Part shown: positions 16,994 to 26,229 of the stretch, in pieces
Numbering within the stretch: position 1 is the first letter of the stretch
How the letters are laid out: each line of letters starts with the position of its first letter
Assembly (NCBI RefSeq): GCF_003325355.1
Contig: NZ_CP030850.1
Span: forward strand, 4,953,501 to 5,017,500
Source of the DNA: Runella rosea
Lineage (GTDB): Bacteria; Bacteroidota; Bacteroidia; Cytophagales; Spirosomataceae
Length of the DNA: 64,000 nucleotides
Direction: 5' to 3'
Made by a program: the position numbers and the translations under genes
Notes under the pieces: generated by a model
What the model was told of the DNA's origin: nothing
The model's input: only the letters and a program-made list of their open reading frames with translations
Databases searched by the model: none

Positions 16994-18022
16994 ATGCAAC
17001 AGTGGAACGCCTTTTACGAGCTTATTAATTCGGATTCAAAACGTTTTGTGATTCTTACCCACCAAAACCCCGACGCAGATGCGATTGGGTCGTCGTTGGG
17101 GTGGAAACTGTACCTTCAGAAAAAAGGACACACCGCTACGGTTATTGTTCCTAATGAATGCCCATCAAATTTGCGTTGGATGCCCGATTATGCCGAGGTG
17201 ATTACATTTGATCAAAATGCACAGACGGTTACTCAATCCAAAAAACTTCTCCAAGAAGCTGATGTCATCTGTTGTTTGGATTTTAATGCATTGCATCGAA
17301 TCAAAGGCTTGGGGAGTTTGGCGCAAAGCTCGACGGCAATTAAAATATTGATTGACCATCATTTGGAGCCAGAACCGTTTGCTGATTTTGAGTTTTCAGA
17401 CACTACCAAGGCCGCTACTGCTCAGTATATTTGGGAAATTATTAAACAAATGGGTGATGCTGAATTGGTAGATAAACCCATGGCAGAATGTCTCTATGCA
17501 GGTATCATGACCGATACTGGTTCTTTCAGACACGGTAACACTACGCCCGAAGTACACTTAGCGGTGGCCGATTTGATGAGGACGGGCTTGAATACAAACT
17601 ATGTTCACCGGGCTATTTTTGACAATAATTCATTGGGAAGAACCCGACTACTTGGATATGTATTGTCGGAAAAACTTACTTGGTTGCCCGAATACCGCAC
17701 CGTTTATATGACGCTTTCACTTGAGGAACTCAAACGGTTTAATTCCGAGATTGGAGATACGGAGGGAATTGTCAATTTTGGCCTTTCGCTCGAAAACGTT
17801 GTAATGTCTGTATTGCTCATTGAGCGCCGTGATGAAATAAAACTTTCGTTTCGTTCGGTACAAGATTTTTCAGTGCGCGAACTTGCCAACAAATATTTTT
17901 CAGGAGGAGGGCACAAGAATGCTTCGGGCGGACGTACAAGTACGAGCTTACCAGAAACAGTAAATTTGCTTTTATCCATCTTGCCCGAATACCAAACCCA
18001 ACTTTTAAACGTTGAAAAATAG
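16994..18022 (+). CDS. nrnA: DHH/DHHA1 phosphoesterase (NrnA-type oligoribonuclease / pAp phosphatase)
   Basis: Predicted to degrade very short RNAs and 3'-phosphoadenosine 5'-phosphate in the cytoplasm. It is 342 residues, the usual NrnA size. The DHH motifs are all present: HQNPDADAIGSSLGW (residues about 23-37), CLDFNAL, the DHH triad in LIDHHLEPEP, and GIMTDTGSFRHG. The C-terminal DHHA1 domain ends with GGGHKNASGG, which binds the substrate. Followed 97 bases later by an FKBP lipoprotein in the same direction. Assignment as NrnA rather than another DHH enzyme rests on length and motif order. Confidence 0.85.
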   Translation: MQQWNAFYELINSDSKRFVILTHQNPDADAIGSSLGWKLYLQKKGHTATVIVPNECPSNLRWMPDYAEVITFDQNAQTVTQSKKLLQEADVICCLDFNALHRIKGLGSLAQSSTAIKILIDHHLEPEPFADFEFSDTTKAATAQYIWEIIKQMGDAELVDKPMAECLYAGIMTDTGSFRHGNTTPEVHLAVADLMRTGLNTNYVHRAIFDNNSLGRTRLLGYVLSEKLTWLPEYRTVYMTLSLEELKRFNSEIGDTEGIVNFGLSLENVVMSVLLIERRDEIKLSFRSVQDFSVRELANKYFSGGGHKNASGGRTSTSLPETVNLLLSILPEYQTQLLNVEK

Positions 18023-18119
18023 TTTGGTTGTCAATATCTTAGCTAAATTAAGCATTAAATATCAATAAAATCAATCACAAATAACGCATAACAATTAACT
18101 GTGCAAGAGCACTCATTTC

Positions 18120-19001
18120 ATGAAATTTAAATCAATACTTTCTTTGTTTGCGGCGGGAGCCTTGCTTGCTGCGTGTAACAATCGCGTCAGTGTAAGCGAT
18201 ACAGGCTTAAAATATCAAATTCATGACCAAAAAGGTGATGGCCGCAAACCCAAAATCGGTGATATATTGACAGTACAATTGGTACTGAAAAACAGCCGTG
18301 ACTCGGTGTTGCGTGATACCTATAAAGAAGGCCGTCCTCTTCAGGTGATGCTCCAAACGCCTCCGTTCAAAGGGTCTTTTGAAGAAGGGTTGGCTATGCT
18401 TGCCAAAGGCGATAGCGCTTCCTTTTTTGTAAGCGCAGACTCGCTCTTTACGCGTATGATGCAACCTCTGCCTCCAGGAATTGCTAAAGGAACAGATATC
18501 CAGTTTACGGTAAAAGTCATTGAAGTTCAAAACGAGCAGGAGTTCCAGAAAGGACAAGCCGCCGCTCGCGAAGGACAGGTAAAAGTGGATGCTAAAATCA
18601 TTGATGCCTACGTAGCTAAAAATTCTTTGAAAACCGTTGAAACGCCATCGGGGTTAAACTACGTAATCGTAAAAGAAGGTGATGGAGTTAAGCCTGTGGC
18701 AGGCAATATGGTATCTGTTCATTACGTTGGAAAATTGTTGGATGGCAAAGAATTTGATAGTTCTTACAAAAATCCGCAGAGTGGTGGCAAACCCGTTGAT
18801 TTTCCAATTGGCCAGGGAATGGTTATCCCAGGCTGGGAAGAAGGAATCATGAACATGAAAAAAGGCGGGAAAAGCACGTTTATTATCCCATCAAGCTTAG
18901 CTTATGGGGAGGCAGGTTCTCCAGGTACTATTCCGCCAAACTCCGTATTGGTGTTTGATGTTGAGCTTGTAGATGTTAAGAATGCACCCAAGCAGCAATA
19001 A
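18120..19001 (+). CDS. FKBP-type peptidyl-prolyl isomerase lipoprotein, two-domain
   Basis: A 293-residue lipoprotein: the signal ends in LLAAC, with the lipidated Cys at position 19. It should sit in the periplasm on the inner or outer membrane and speed folding of exported proteins. The second FKBP domain (about residues 187-290) is canonical: VSVHYVGKLLDGKEFDSSY, VIPGWEEGIMNMKKGGKS and IPSSLAYGEAGSPGTIPPNS. The first (about 31-135) is divergent (LTVQLVLKNSRDSVLRDT) and probably inactive. A second lipoprotein of the same layout follows at 19120, and a third occurs at 51341. Confidence 0.9.
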   Translation: MKFKSILSLFAAGALLAACNNRVSVSDTGLKYQIHDQKGDGRKPKIGDILTVQLVLKNSRDSVLRDTYKEGRPLQVMLQTPPFKGSFEEGLAMLAKGDSASFFVSADSLFTRMMQPLPPGIAKGTDIQFTVKVIEVQNEQEFQKGQAAAREGQVKVDAKIIDAYVAKNSLKTVETPSGLNYVIVKEGDGVKPVAGNMVSVHYVGKLLDGKEFDSSYKNPQSGGKPVDFPIGQGMVIPGWEEGIMNMKKGGKSTFIIPSSLAYGEAGSPGTIPPNSVLVFDVELVDVKNAPKQQ

Positions 19002-19119
19002 ATAGTTGTTAGTGAATAGTGATTAGTGAGTCGTTTTTTGAATGGCAAAACCCACAAACCACCTCTCACTAATCACGTTTTACATAATCACTTAGTTACA
19101 AATTATTTAATAAACCAGA

Positions 19120-20055
19120 ATGAGGGGGACGTTAATTTTAGGGTTAGCAGTAAGCTTAGCTGTTACGATTGTAGCTTGCGAGCAAACCGAGGAAGCCTTT
19201 CAGGACCGTAAAACACGCGACAATAAAGCGGAAATACGGAGCTATCTGCTCGCTAATAACATACAGGCCGATAGCCTTCGTAATGGATTGTATTTCAGCA
19301 TCCTGAATAAAAATCCGAATGCTCAAAAACCGCAGATAGGCGATGAGATTACGTTTCGTTACATTGCCCGGCGCCTAGACGGCACTATCGTCGATAGTAG
19401 CCAAGTAGGGATAAACGATGTGTATATTCGCTCTTTTAATTCCAATGATATTACGGCGGCGGGGTATGCAATGACTTACCGCTTCAATGCAGTACCTTCA
19501 TTTGAAGAACTTTTAGCAGCACCACAGGAAAAAATCAGAGAGGGAGATAAAGTCTCGCTTTTTGTGCCGTGGTCGCTGAGAGGAACGGGGGATGTGTCGC
19601 TGTTGGCACCTTTATATATTCCAATTCGATACGATTTGGATATTCTTAAAGTGAGAACCGAAGAAGAGCAAATTGATGATTTTGTGGCGTTGAACAAAAT
19701 TCAGGGATTGGAAAAAAATCCAACGAATGGCCTTCGATTTGTAAAAACCAAAGCATATCCCGACTCCGCATTGATTGCCGTTAATACAACCGTCAGTGTG
19801 ACTTACACAGGAAAATTGATTCGGAATGGAGTACAATTTGATTCTGGAACAATAGACGTAAGTGTAGTAGACCCAACGGGTAATGCCTCTGGCGGAGTAG
19901 TAAAAGGCTTTAACGACGGAGTAGCAAAGCTCCGATTCGGTGAGAAAGCAATTGTCATTTTTCCATCGGCACTTGGCTATTCAGTACAGGGGAGTGCTGG
20001 AAAAATTCCGGCCTATTCGCCGCTTTATTTTGAAATAGAAGCCAAACGAAAATAA
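19120..20055 (+). CDS. FKBP-type peptidyl-prolyl isomerase lipoprotein, two-domain
   Basis: A 311-residue lipoprotein with lipobox TIVAC (Cys 20). Like its neighbour it carries two FKBP-like segments. The C-terminal one reads VSVTYTGKLIRNGVQFDSG, VVKGFNDGVAKLRFGEKA and FPSALGYSVQGSAGKIPAYS, but several aromatic active-site residues of FKBP12 are changed, so catalysis is uncertain. Similarity to the gliding-motility lipoprotein GldI is possible at the family level but not shown. It is co-directional with the 18120 gene (118-base gap) and ends before a small terminator. Confidence 0.85.
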   Translation: MRGTLILGLAVSLAVTIVACEQTEEAFQDRKTRDNKAEIRSYLLANNIQADSLRNGLYFSILNKNPNAQKPQIGDEITFRYIARRLDGTIVDSSQVGINDVYIRSFNSNDITAAGYAMTYRFNAVPSFEELLAAPQEKIREGDKVSLFVPWSLRGTGDVSLLAPLYIPIRYDLDILKVRTEEEQIDDFVALNKIQGLEKNPTNGLRFVKTKAYPDSALIAVNTTVSVTYTGKLIRNGVQFDSGTIDVSVVDPTGNASGGVVKGFNDGVAKLRFGEKAIVIFPSALGYSVQGSAGKIPAYSPLYFEIEAKRK

Positions 20056-20065
20056 TTACTTTACT

Positions 20066-20089
20066 AAAAGCGGCGTTAGCGTCGCTTTT
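20066..20089 (+). terminator. Short intrinsic terminator after the second FKBP gene
   Basis: A 10-bp stem with one G-U pair (AAAAGCGGCG paired with CGTCGCTTTT), loop TTAG, then a T-run. It ends just before the rdgB start, which implies that rdgB uses its own promoter or read-through. Confidence 0.6.
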
Positions 20090-20104
20090 TTTATGTTCAA
20101 TTTT

Positions 20105-20680
20105 ATGCAACTCTGTTTTGCTACCAACAATGCCCACAAACTGGCAGAAATCAAGGCGCTTTTAGGGGAAACCTTTGCGCTCAAAACATTGAAAGAAATT
20201 GGTTGTGAGGAAGAACTTCCCGAAACAACCGATACCATTGAAGGCAATTCCCGTCAAAAAGCCGAATACGTTTGGGAACATTTTGGCGTCGATTGCTTTG
20301 CCGATGACTCAGGCCTAGAAATAACTGCCCTCAACGGTGCGCCGGGCGTGCACTCGGCCTATTATGGTGGTTCAAGAGATTTTCAGGGCAACATTGCGCG
20401 GGTGTTGGAAGAACTAAAATCAGCGTCTGACCGAAGCGCACGGTTCAAGACCGTTATTACTTTGGTTCTTCAAGGCAAGGTCTATCAATTTGAAGGGGTT
20501 ATTACGGGTCAGTTGCTTAAAGAACAACGCGGAAGCCAAGGGTTTGGGTATGACCCTATTTTTGTTCCAGATGGCCACGAACGAACATTTGCGGAAATGT
20601 CGATTGAGGAAAAAGGAAAAATCAGCCATCGTTCTCGTGCTTTTGCCCAATTAGTCGATTTCTTAAAGCCTTATTCTTGA
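20105..20680 (+). CDS. rdgB: XTP/dITP diphosphatase (non-canonical purine NTPase)
   Basis: Cleans the nucleotide pool by hydrolysing dITP and XTP to monophosphates. It is about 191 residues from ATG 20105 (MQLCFATNNAHKLAEI); an ATG four codons earlier at 20093 also exists. Family motifs: FATNNAHKL at the N-terminus, SRQKAEY (substrate side), FADDSGLEITALNGAPGVHSA with the catalytic Asp pair, and GFGYDPIFVPDGHERTFAEM. All key residues are present. It is located between an FKBP gene and an M61 peptidase, and probably monocistronic. Confidence 0.95.
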   Translation: MQLCFATNNAHKLAEIKALLGETFALKTLKEIGCEEELPETTDTIEGNSRQKAEYVWEHFGVDCFADDSGLEITALNGAPGVHSAYYGGSRDFQGNIARVLEELKSASDRSARFKTVITLVLQGKVYQFEGVITGQLLKEQRGSQGFGYDPIFVPDGHERTFAEMSIEEKGKISHRSRAFAQLVDFLKPYS

Positions 20681-20884
20681 CACTCAATGATAAGCAGTAA
20701 AGGTATTTTGTATTTTCTTTTCCCCAGCTCTGTTGCATCGAACTAGACCATTTTGCGAGGGTGTATGGATTGACAAACATTCTTTCCATAAAATCACTGC
20801 TATTGATTACGTCTTTTTAGTATTTTTACTTTTCCTAGAATTATTATACCTCTAACAGCGCCTGTCGCTTTTGCCACTCCACGT

Positions 20885-22351
20885 ATGCATTATCGCCTCT
20901 ACTCCGAAAACCCCGAAAGCCGTTATATTGAAGTAGAGTGTCGTATCAAAACGGGTGAAACCGAAACCCTTGAAGTTCAGCTGCCTGCTTGGCGTCCGGG
21001 AAGGTATGAATTACAGAATTTTGCCAAAAATATTCAAAGATTCGGGGTTTTTGATAGTGCTGGAAATCCGCTTCTGTTCAAAAAAATAACCAAAGACCGC
21101 TGGCGGATTCAAACCCAGGGAGAAACTGATATCGTAATACGTTATAACTATTACAGCGCTGTTCTAAACGCTGGAAGTAGTTATGTAAGTGAGGAGTTTT
21201 GGTACGTCAACCCTGTTAATCTTTGTCTTTATACCGACAAAAATCTCCACGAACCCTGTATTTTGGAGTTGGTTATTCCAGCTAATTTTGTGGTTGCCTG
21301 TGGTCTAAAGCAGATTTCAGAACCTACCCAAGTTGGGGGAAAAACGCTGCTGGCGAAGGATTATTATGAGTTGGTGGACAGTCCTTTGCTGGCGTCGCCC
21401 ACCATTCAAAGTCGCTCCTATAAAATTGACACGACTACGTTTTATGTTTGGATGCAGGGAAATATAAAGCCCGATTGGCACCGAATTTTAATGGATTTTG
21501 AAAAGTTTACCGCTGCCCAAGTCAGCACGATGGGCGATTTTCCTGAATCTGAATACCACTTTTTAAACCTGATTCTTTCCACTCCTTTTTATCACGGCGT
21601 AGAGCATCGGCATTCGACCATGATTGTATTAGGACCTGATGATGAAGGAGAAGGCTTATATACTGACTTATTGGGGGTAAGCTCACATGAACTGTTTCAT
21701 GCCTGGAACATTATTCGGATACGACCACAGGAACTCTTACCGTATGATTTTACGAAAGAAAATTACTTCACCACCTGTTTTGTGGCGGAAGGGGTGACGA
21801 CTTATTACGGAGATTTGTTTTTGCGACGTTCGGGTGTTTTTGATGATGTGGCCTATTACCGAGAACTTCAAGTATATATGAAGCGACATTTTGAAAACAA
21901 CCGTGATGCGCAGCAATCCTTGGTGGAGTCGTCGTGGGATTTGTGGTTGGATGGATACGAAAAAGGAATTCCCAAGCGCAAAGTGTCGGTATATCATAAA
22001 GGCGCTTTGGCAGCGTTAATATTGGACATTACGATTCGTAAAAAACATCAGCACAAAAAATCTTTAGATGATGTAATGCGGTTGATGTGGCAACGTTTTG
22101 GCATACCATTTGTAGGATACTCGTTTGAAGATTATCAATCTGTGGTGGAAGAAGTGGCAGAGGAGTCTTTGGATTGGTATTGGAAAGATTGTATTTTGAG
22201 TAATATCCCTCTTGAAAATCACCTTAATCATGCTCTTTCGTGGGTAGGTCTCCAAATGGTTACGTTTAGTGACGGAACGGTACATTTGCAGGAATTGGAG
22301 AACGAAAGAGCTATTTTACAAAGAAATAAATGGTTAAATAGCGATGTTTAG
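20885..22351 (+). CDS. M61 family metallopeptidase (glycyl aminopeptidase-like), short form
   Basis: A 488-residue predicted zinc aminopeptidase. The N-terminal beta domain (YIEVECRIKTGETETLEVQLPAWRPG pattern, first 20 residues LYSENPESRYIEVECRI) matches M61. The zinc motif HELFHAWN lies at about residues 268-275, followed by the distal Glu region FVAEGVTTYYGDLFLRRSG. M61 proteins are commonly near 600 residues with a C-terminal PDZ domain; here the protein ends soon after the catalytic domain and no PDZ is visible. No signal peptide is seen, so it is probably cytoplasmic. It is monocistronic in appearance. Confidence 0.85.
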   Translation: MHYRLYSENPESRYIEVECRIKTGETETLEVQLPAWRPGRYELQNFAKNIQRFGVFDSAGNPLLFKKITKDRWRIQTQGETDIVIRYNYYSAVLNAGSSYVSEEFWYVNPVNLCLYTDKNLHEPCILELVIPANFVVACGLKQISEPTQVGGKTLLAKDYYELVDSPLLASPTIQSRSYKIDTTTFYVWMQGNIKPDWHRILMDFEKFTAAQVSTMGDFPESEYHFLNLILSTPFYHGVEHRHSTMIVLGPDDEGEGLYTDLLGVSSHELFHAWNIIRIRPQELLPYDFTKENYFTTCFVAEGVTTYYGDLFLRRSGVFDDVAYYRELQVYMKRHFENNRDAQQSLVESSWDLWLDGYEKGIPKRKVSVYHKGALAALILDITIRKKHQHKKSLDDVMRLMWQRFGIPFVGYSFEDYQSVVEEVAEESLDWYWKDCILSNIPLENHLNHALSWVGLQMVTFSDGTVHLQELENERAILQRNKWLNSDV

Positions 22352-22426
22352 CCAAAATATGAGCATATTAGTTCGTTTTTTATATATTTATCACTTATTC
22401 ATTGGGATATAAAATCAAGTACACAA

Positions 22427-23281
22427 ATGAAAATAACGCCGATTGAGATTCGCCAGCATACGTTTCAAAGAGTCTTACGTGGATATGACATGGAGGAGGT
22501 TGGGGCATTCTTAACGTCCCTTTCCAATGAGTGGGAGCGTGTATTGAACGAAAACAAGCTGCTGAAAATGCAATTGGAGATTGCGGAAAAAGATTTGAAT
22601 AAGCTTCGTGAAGTGGAATTGACGATGTTCCGGATGCTCAAAACGGCAGAAGATACCAGTGCTCAAATGACCGAACAGGCCAAAGTGGCGGCTGAACAGT
22701 ACATTGAAGATGCCCGTCAAAAAGGGGAAGAACTGGTAAACGACGCCCGCAAAAAGGCGAATATGTTGGTTGTTGATGCCGAAAATCAATCCAAATACGT
22801 ACGTGAAGAAATCCTTGGGGAGTTTAAAAACCACGAGCGTGATTTCAAAGCCATGGAAAAATACCGGGATAATTTAATTGTTCAGTTAAAAGCCCTTGCC
22901 AACAATACCGTTGATAGTATCGAACGTTTTGAAAAGAAATTTTCACAGGCTACCGTTCAAGAAAAATTTGAGGATTTACGAATTCAGGTAAGCGATTCTC
23001 TTAAAGTTGGTGAAGAAGGCCAAAAAGCACGATTGGAATTGGAGAAAGCGGTAGAAGAGGTTGTGGAAGGTGAAACGCAAGAGACCGAAGAAGGCGTGGA
23101 TGAAGTAGAAAATGAAATAACGGCCGAAGCGACGGAAGAAGTAACCGACGCGGCTGATGTGGCGGCGGTGGAAGAAACTAAGGAGGAGGAAGCCCCCGAA
23201 GAACCGTCAGAAGAAGAAAAACAGGCTGAAAAAGATAAAAAAATCAAGGAAGAAGGGTCGTTTTTTGACCAAATTGGGTAA
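22427..23281 (+). CDS. DivIVA-domain coiled-coil protein
   Basis: A 284-residue protein with an N-terminal DivIVA domain (MKITPIEIRQHTFQRVLRGY then EVGAFLTSLSNEWERVL), the part that binds curved or polar membrane in Gram-positive bacteria. A long coiled coil of about 130 residues rich in Glu/Lys/Ala/Gln follows, then an extremely acidic tail after about residue 200 (EEVVEGETQETEEGVDEVEN). It probably acts in cell-shape or division-site organisation, but the role in Bacteroidota is not established. It is followed 58 bases later by folB. Confidence 0.85.
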   Translation: MKITPIEIRQHTFQRVLRGYDMEEVGAFLTSLSNEWERVLNENKLLKMQLEIAEKDLNKLREVELTMFRMLKTAEDTSAQMTEQAKVAAEQYIEDARQKGEELVNDARKKANMLVVDAENQSKYVREEILGEFKNHERDFKAMEKYRDNLIVQLKALANNTVDSIERFEKKFSQATVQEKFEDLRIQVSDSLKVGEEGQKARLELEKAVEEVVEGETQETEEGVDEVENEITAEATEEVTDAADVAAVEETKEEEAPEEPSEEEKQAEKDKKIKEEGSFFDQIG

Positions 23282-23339
23282 TTAAATACAGAAAAAAAAC
23301 GGGTTACGTTTTTTCTAACCTTTAACTTTTAACCATACT

Positions 23340-23690
23340 TTGGGGACAGTTTCGCTCGAAGGAATCGAATTCTTCGCTTATCACGGCACTTCGGAAGAAG
23401 AGCAAAAAATAGGAAATAAATTTTCAATAGACGTAACCATCACGACCGACTTTATTGAAGCAGCCCGTTATGATCGCCTGAAAGGTACCGTAAATTATGA
23501 GGTTATATACCGGGTTGTGGCGCAGGTAATGCAAAAATCCAGTCGACTTTTGGAGCATATCGCCTACAATATTATTGATGAAATACGAAAGGCGTACCCG
23601 TCGGTAGAAACGATTGAAGTGAGTGTTTCGAAATTTAACCCTCCCGTGGGAGGAGTCTGTGCCCGGTCACGGATTACGCTGAAAGGATAA
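23340..23690 (+). CDS. folB: Dihydroneopterin aldolase
   Basis: Cleaves 7,8-dihydroneopterin to 6-hydroxymethyl-dihydropterin and glycolaldehyde in folate synthesis. It is 116 residues, normal for FolB. It has the motifs GIEFFAYHGTSEEEQKIGN and the substrate Glu/Lys region VETIEVSVSKFNPPVGG. The start is TTG at 23340: no ATG is available in the right place, and the alignment (MG-x-V-x-LEGxEFFAYHG) begins exactly there. It is co-directional with the DivIVA gene and convergent with moaC. Confidence 0.9.
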   Translation: MGTVSLEGIEFFAYHGTSEEEQKIGNKFSIDVTITTDFIEAARYDRLKGTVNYEVIYRVVAQVMQKSSRLLEHIAYNIIDEIRKAYPSVETIEVSVSKFNPPVGGVCARSRITLKG

Positions 23691-23693
23691 AGA

Positions 23694-23719
23694 GTAGAGA
23701 CGCAAATGTGCATCTCTAC
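23694..23719. repeat. GTAGAGACGCA palindromic repeat between folB and moaC
   Basis: Arms GTAGAGACGCA (23694-23704) and TGCATCTCTAC (23709-23719) pair with one mismatch around a 4-base loop. Similar in sequence to the perfect palindrome at 52221-52248, which begins GTAGAGCCGCAAT. It may serve as a terminator for the convergent folB and moaC genes, or be a REP-like element. It overlaps the moaC stop. Confidence 0.5.
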
Positions 23720-24189
23720 GTCAAAAAGAAATCTCTTTTACCACCCGTTTTGGCAACGAGACGGGTTTCTTTTATGATAATGTGTTGGCTCATGGCTTTG
23801 CACATGTCATAAATGGTCAACGCCGCTACACTTGCACCCGTAAGGGCTTCCATTTCAATGCCCGTCTTACCCGTTACGCTTGCCGTGCAGATAATCTCTA
23901 CTTCACGCGCATCGTTTACCGTAATATCCACTTGGCAGTTTTCTAATCCCAACGGGTGGCACAAAGGAATAAGTTCGCCCGTGCGTTTGGCAGCCATCAC
24001 GCCCGCAATGACCGCCGTTTGAAAAACAGGGCCTTTTTTTGTGTGAATTTCGTCATTTTGTAGCAAATCCATGATTTCGTTGCCCAACACCACAATACTA
24101 CGGGCTTTGGCAACGCGTTTGGTGACGGCTTTTTCCGATACATCCACCATACTTGGATTTCCTTCGGAATTTAAATGAGTAAGAGACAT
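23716..24189 (-). CDS. moaC: Cyclic pyranopterin monophosphate synthase
   Basis: With MoaA it makes cyclic pyranopterin monophosphate from GTP, the first step of molybdenum cofactor synthesis. It is 157 residues, the normal length. Motifs present: MVDVSEKAVTKRVAKA, the catalytic-loop segment KKGPVFQTAVIAGVMAAKRT, the LIPLCHPLGLENCQVDI block with its conserved His, and VTGKTGIEMEALTGASVAALTIYDMCKA. Other moa or moe genes are not nearby. It is divergent from the ebo operon. Confidence 0.95.
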   Translation of the reverse strand: MSLTHLNSEGNPSMVDVSEKAVTKRVAKARSIVVLGNEIMDLLQNDEIHTKKGPVFQTAVIAGVMAAKRTGELIPLCHPLGLENCQVDITVNDAREVEIICTASVTGKTGIEMEALTGASVAALTIYDMCKAMSQHIIIKETRLVAKTGGKRDFFLT

Positions 24190-24278
24190 TGGTTCGTTTG
24201 TTTTAAATACAAAATACGTAAAGAATACGTTAACAGTGACTATTACTTTATCGTTATCTAATTTTAATCATTTTATGA

Positions 24279-24309
24279 TTGCCCCCCGTTTACTACCATT
24301 GTACCTTTG
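24279..24309 (+). promoter_or_regulatory. Promoter of the ebo operon
   Basis: A TTG element at 24279-24281 and TACCTTTG at 24302-24309 are separated by 20 bases. This matches the full Bacteroidota sigma-A consensus TTG-N19/20-TAnnTTTG. The predicted start is near 24315, with a leader of about 32 nt before eboA. It is the best full promoter match in the window. Confidence 0.75.
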
Positions 24310-24346
24310 TAACGAAAGTTAAAAGTAAAGTAACGCAAAAATCAGT

Positions 24347-25225
24347 ATGTTAACTCAGATAAATAGTCTTCTTTGGGAACTCCTTAGCGCGCAGCTGACG
24401 ACCTCAGAGGCGGATTGGCTGGCAGCGAAGGGAGAAGCTGAACCGTTGGAATTGATGACGGCTTTTGTGGCGGCGCCCCGCTTTTTGGCCAAACGCACGG
24501 TGAAGCCAACGGTGCAACAGACGATAGAATTAAACGAGATTCTACCTGGATTTTCGGTGGAAGATTGGGGTATTGTACGGCTGAGCCGCGTGTGGTTGTT
24601 GAGTTGTTTGGAGGCCGCCGATAAAGAAGAATATTGTCGTCACATTGAAACGCTTTTTGACACCGCCGAAATGAACGAGCTAGTGGCGCTCTACTCGGCG
24701 CTTCCAGTGTTGAATTACCCCGAAAAATGGCTTTTCAGAGCAACTGACGCTGTACGTTCCAACATGGGAGTAGTGTTTGATGCCATTGCCTTACGAAATC
24801 CGTATCCGACAAAATATTTTACAGAACTGGCTTGGAATCAGCTCGTACTCAAAACCATATTCAACGATAAACCTATTCATTTTATCGTAGGGTTGGACGA
24901 ACGGGCCAACGAGAATTTGGCCCTTACACTTTCTGACTTTGCCCACGAACGCTGGGCGGCGGGCAGGATGGTAGCGCCACAGGTGTGGCGATTGGTGAGT
25001 AAATTTTTGAATGAAGAACTTCTCTCCGATATGGAGCATCTCTTTAAGTCACCTTCAATCCACGACCAGCAGGCGGCCGCTCTTACTTGCCATCATTCAG
25101 CGTATGAACCCGCGAAGCAATTGCTTGCCAATTACCCTGATTTGGAAAAAAATGTCCACCATAACCTATTGACTTGGACCCACCTTGAATTTATTGATCT
25201 TAATACTTATGTGCCTAACCGATAA
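24347..25225 (+). CDS. eboA: EboA family protein, first gene of the ebo cluster
   Basis: A 292-residue soluble protein with no signal peptide and no membrane segment. It resembles EboA by position, size and sequence character (helical, repeat-like, e.g. VEDWGIVRLSRVWLLSCLEA; late NEELLSDMEHL). No catalytic motif is visible; EboA has no defined activity. It is the promoter-proximal gene of eboABCDEF and overlaps eboB by 17 bases, which suggests translational coupling. In cyanobacteria the ebo genes are needed for a scytonemin precursor to reach the periplasm (family knowledge). The substrate here is unknown. Confidence 0.8.
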   Translation: MLTQINSLLWELLSAQLTTSEADWLAAKGEAEPLELMTAFVAAPRFLAKRTVKPTVQQTIELNEILPGFSVEDWGIVRLSRVWLLSCLEAADKEEYCRHIETLFDTAEMNELVALYSALPVLNYPEKWLFRATDAVRSNMGVVFDAIALRNPYPTKYFTELAWNQLVLKTIFNDKPIHFIVGLDERANENLALTLSDFAHERWAAGRMVAPQVWRLVSKFLNEELLSDMEHLFKSPSIHDQQAAALTCHHSAYEPAKQLLANYPDLEKNVHHNLLTWTHLEFIDLNTYVPNR

Positions 25226-26228
25226 AGATTTAACGCAGAATCCCTCCCACTTTGAGGAGACGGATGAGATTGTCACCCATCGCGATATGGGCTGGGACGA
25301 TTACCGAGAACTGATTCGTGGAATGCGCTTTTTTGACCCGCATATTCACATGGTTTCCCGGACAACTGATGACTACGAAGCCATGCGTGATGCGGGCATC
25401 GTAGGATTGATTGAGCCCGCTTTTTGGGTAGGTCAACCCCGTACTGGACTTTCTACTTTTAAGGACTATTACAGCAGTTTGGTGGGCTGGGAGCGTTTTA
25501 GGTCGTCGCAGTTTGGGATTAAGCATTATTGTACCATTGGGCTCAATTCGCGTGAAGCCAACAACGAACCCCTGGCGGAGCAAGTGATGGAGATTTTGCC
25601 ACTGTACTTATATAAAGAAGGCGTTGTGGGCGTGGGAGAAATTGGTTTTGACGACCAAACCGCCGCCGAAGAAAAATACTATCGTCTTCAGTTGGAGTTG
25701 GCAAAAAAAGCGAAACTGCCCGTACAAATCCATACCCCGCACCGCGACAAGAAAAAAGGAACGGAGCGAAGCATGGCTATTGCCCTCGAACACGGCCTTG
25801 ACCCGTCGTGGGTGATTGTGGACCACAACAACGAAGAGACTGTAAAGAGCGTATTAGACCAAGGTTTTTGGGCGGCGTTTACCATTTATCCTTTTACCAA
25901 AATGGGCAACGAACGAATGGTAAAAGTAGTGGAACATTATGGACCGAATCAAATCATGGTTAATTCGGCCGCTGATTGGGGGATTTCTGACCCGCTGGCG
26001 ATTCCTAAAACCGCCGCTTTGATGAAAATGCGTGGCATTCCAGACGAAACCATTCGACTCGTAACCTACCAAAATGCGATTGATGCCTTTGCCAAAAGTG
26101 GCCAAATTGACGTAAGTGATTTTGAAAATGGCCTCAATGTAGACCAAAGTGAGAAGTTTAACGGGAATACCATTTTACGCGGTGGTCAGCAACCCCGCGT
26201 TGCCAAAGATTCTTTAGTAATTCGATAA
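25209..26228 (+). CDS. eboB: EboB, TatD-family metal-dependent hydrolase
   Basis: A 339-residue TIM-barrel hydrolase of the TatD/amidohydrolase superfamily. The metal ligands are all present in order: DPHIH near the N-terminus, the Glu in GVGEIGFDD, His in PVQIHTPHRD, His in VIVDHNNEE and Asp in SAADWGISDP. It therefore looks catalytic; the substrate is not known for EboB. ATG 25209 is chosen over the TTG at 25185 further inside eboA. An internal ATG at 25287 is possible but would remove charged N-terminal sequence. Only 1 base separates it from eboC. Confidence 0.85.
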   Translation: MCLTDKDLTQNPSHFEETDEIVTHRDMGWDDYRELIRGMRFFDPHIHMVSRTTDDYEAMRDAGIVGLIEPAFWVGQPRTGLSTFKDYYSSLVGWERFRSSQFGIKHYCTIGLNSREANNEPLAEQVMEILPLYLYKEGVVGVGEIGFDDQTAAEEKYYRLQLELAKKAKLPVQIHTPHRDKKKGTERSMAIALEHGLDPSWVIVDHNNEETVKSVLDQGFWAAFTIYPFTKMGNERMVKVVEHYGPNQIMVNSAADWGISDPLAIPKTAALMKMRGIPDETIRLVTYQNAIDAFAKSGQIDVSDFENGLNVDQSEKFNGNTILRGGQQPRVAKDSLVIR

Positions 26229-26229
26229 C

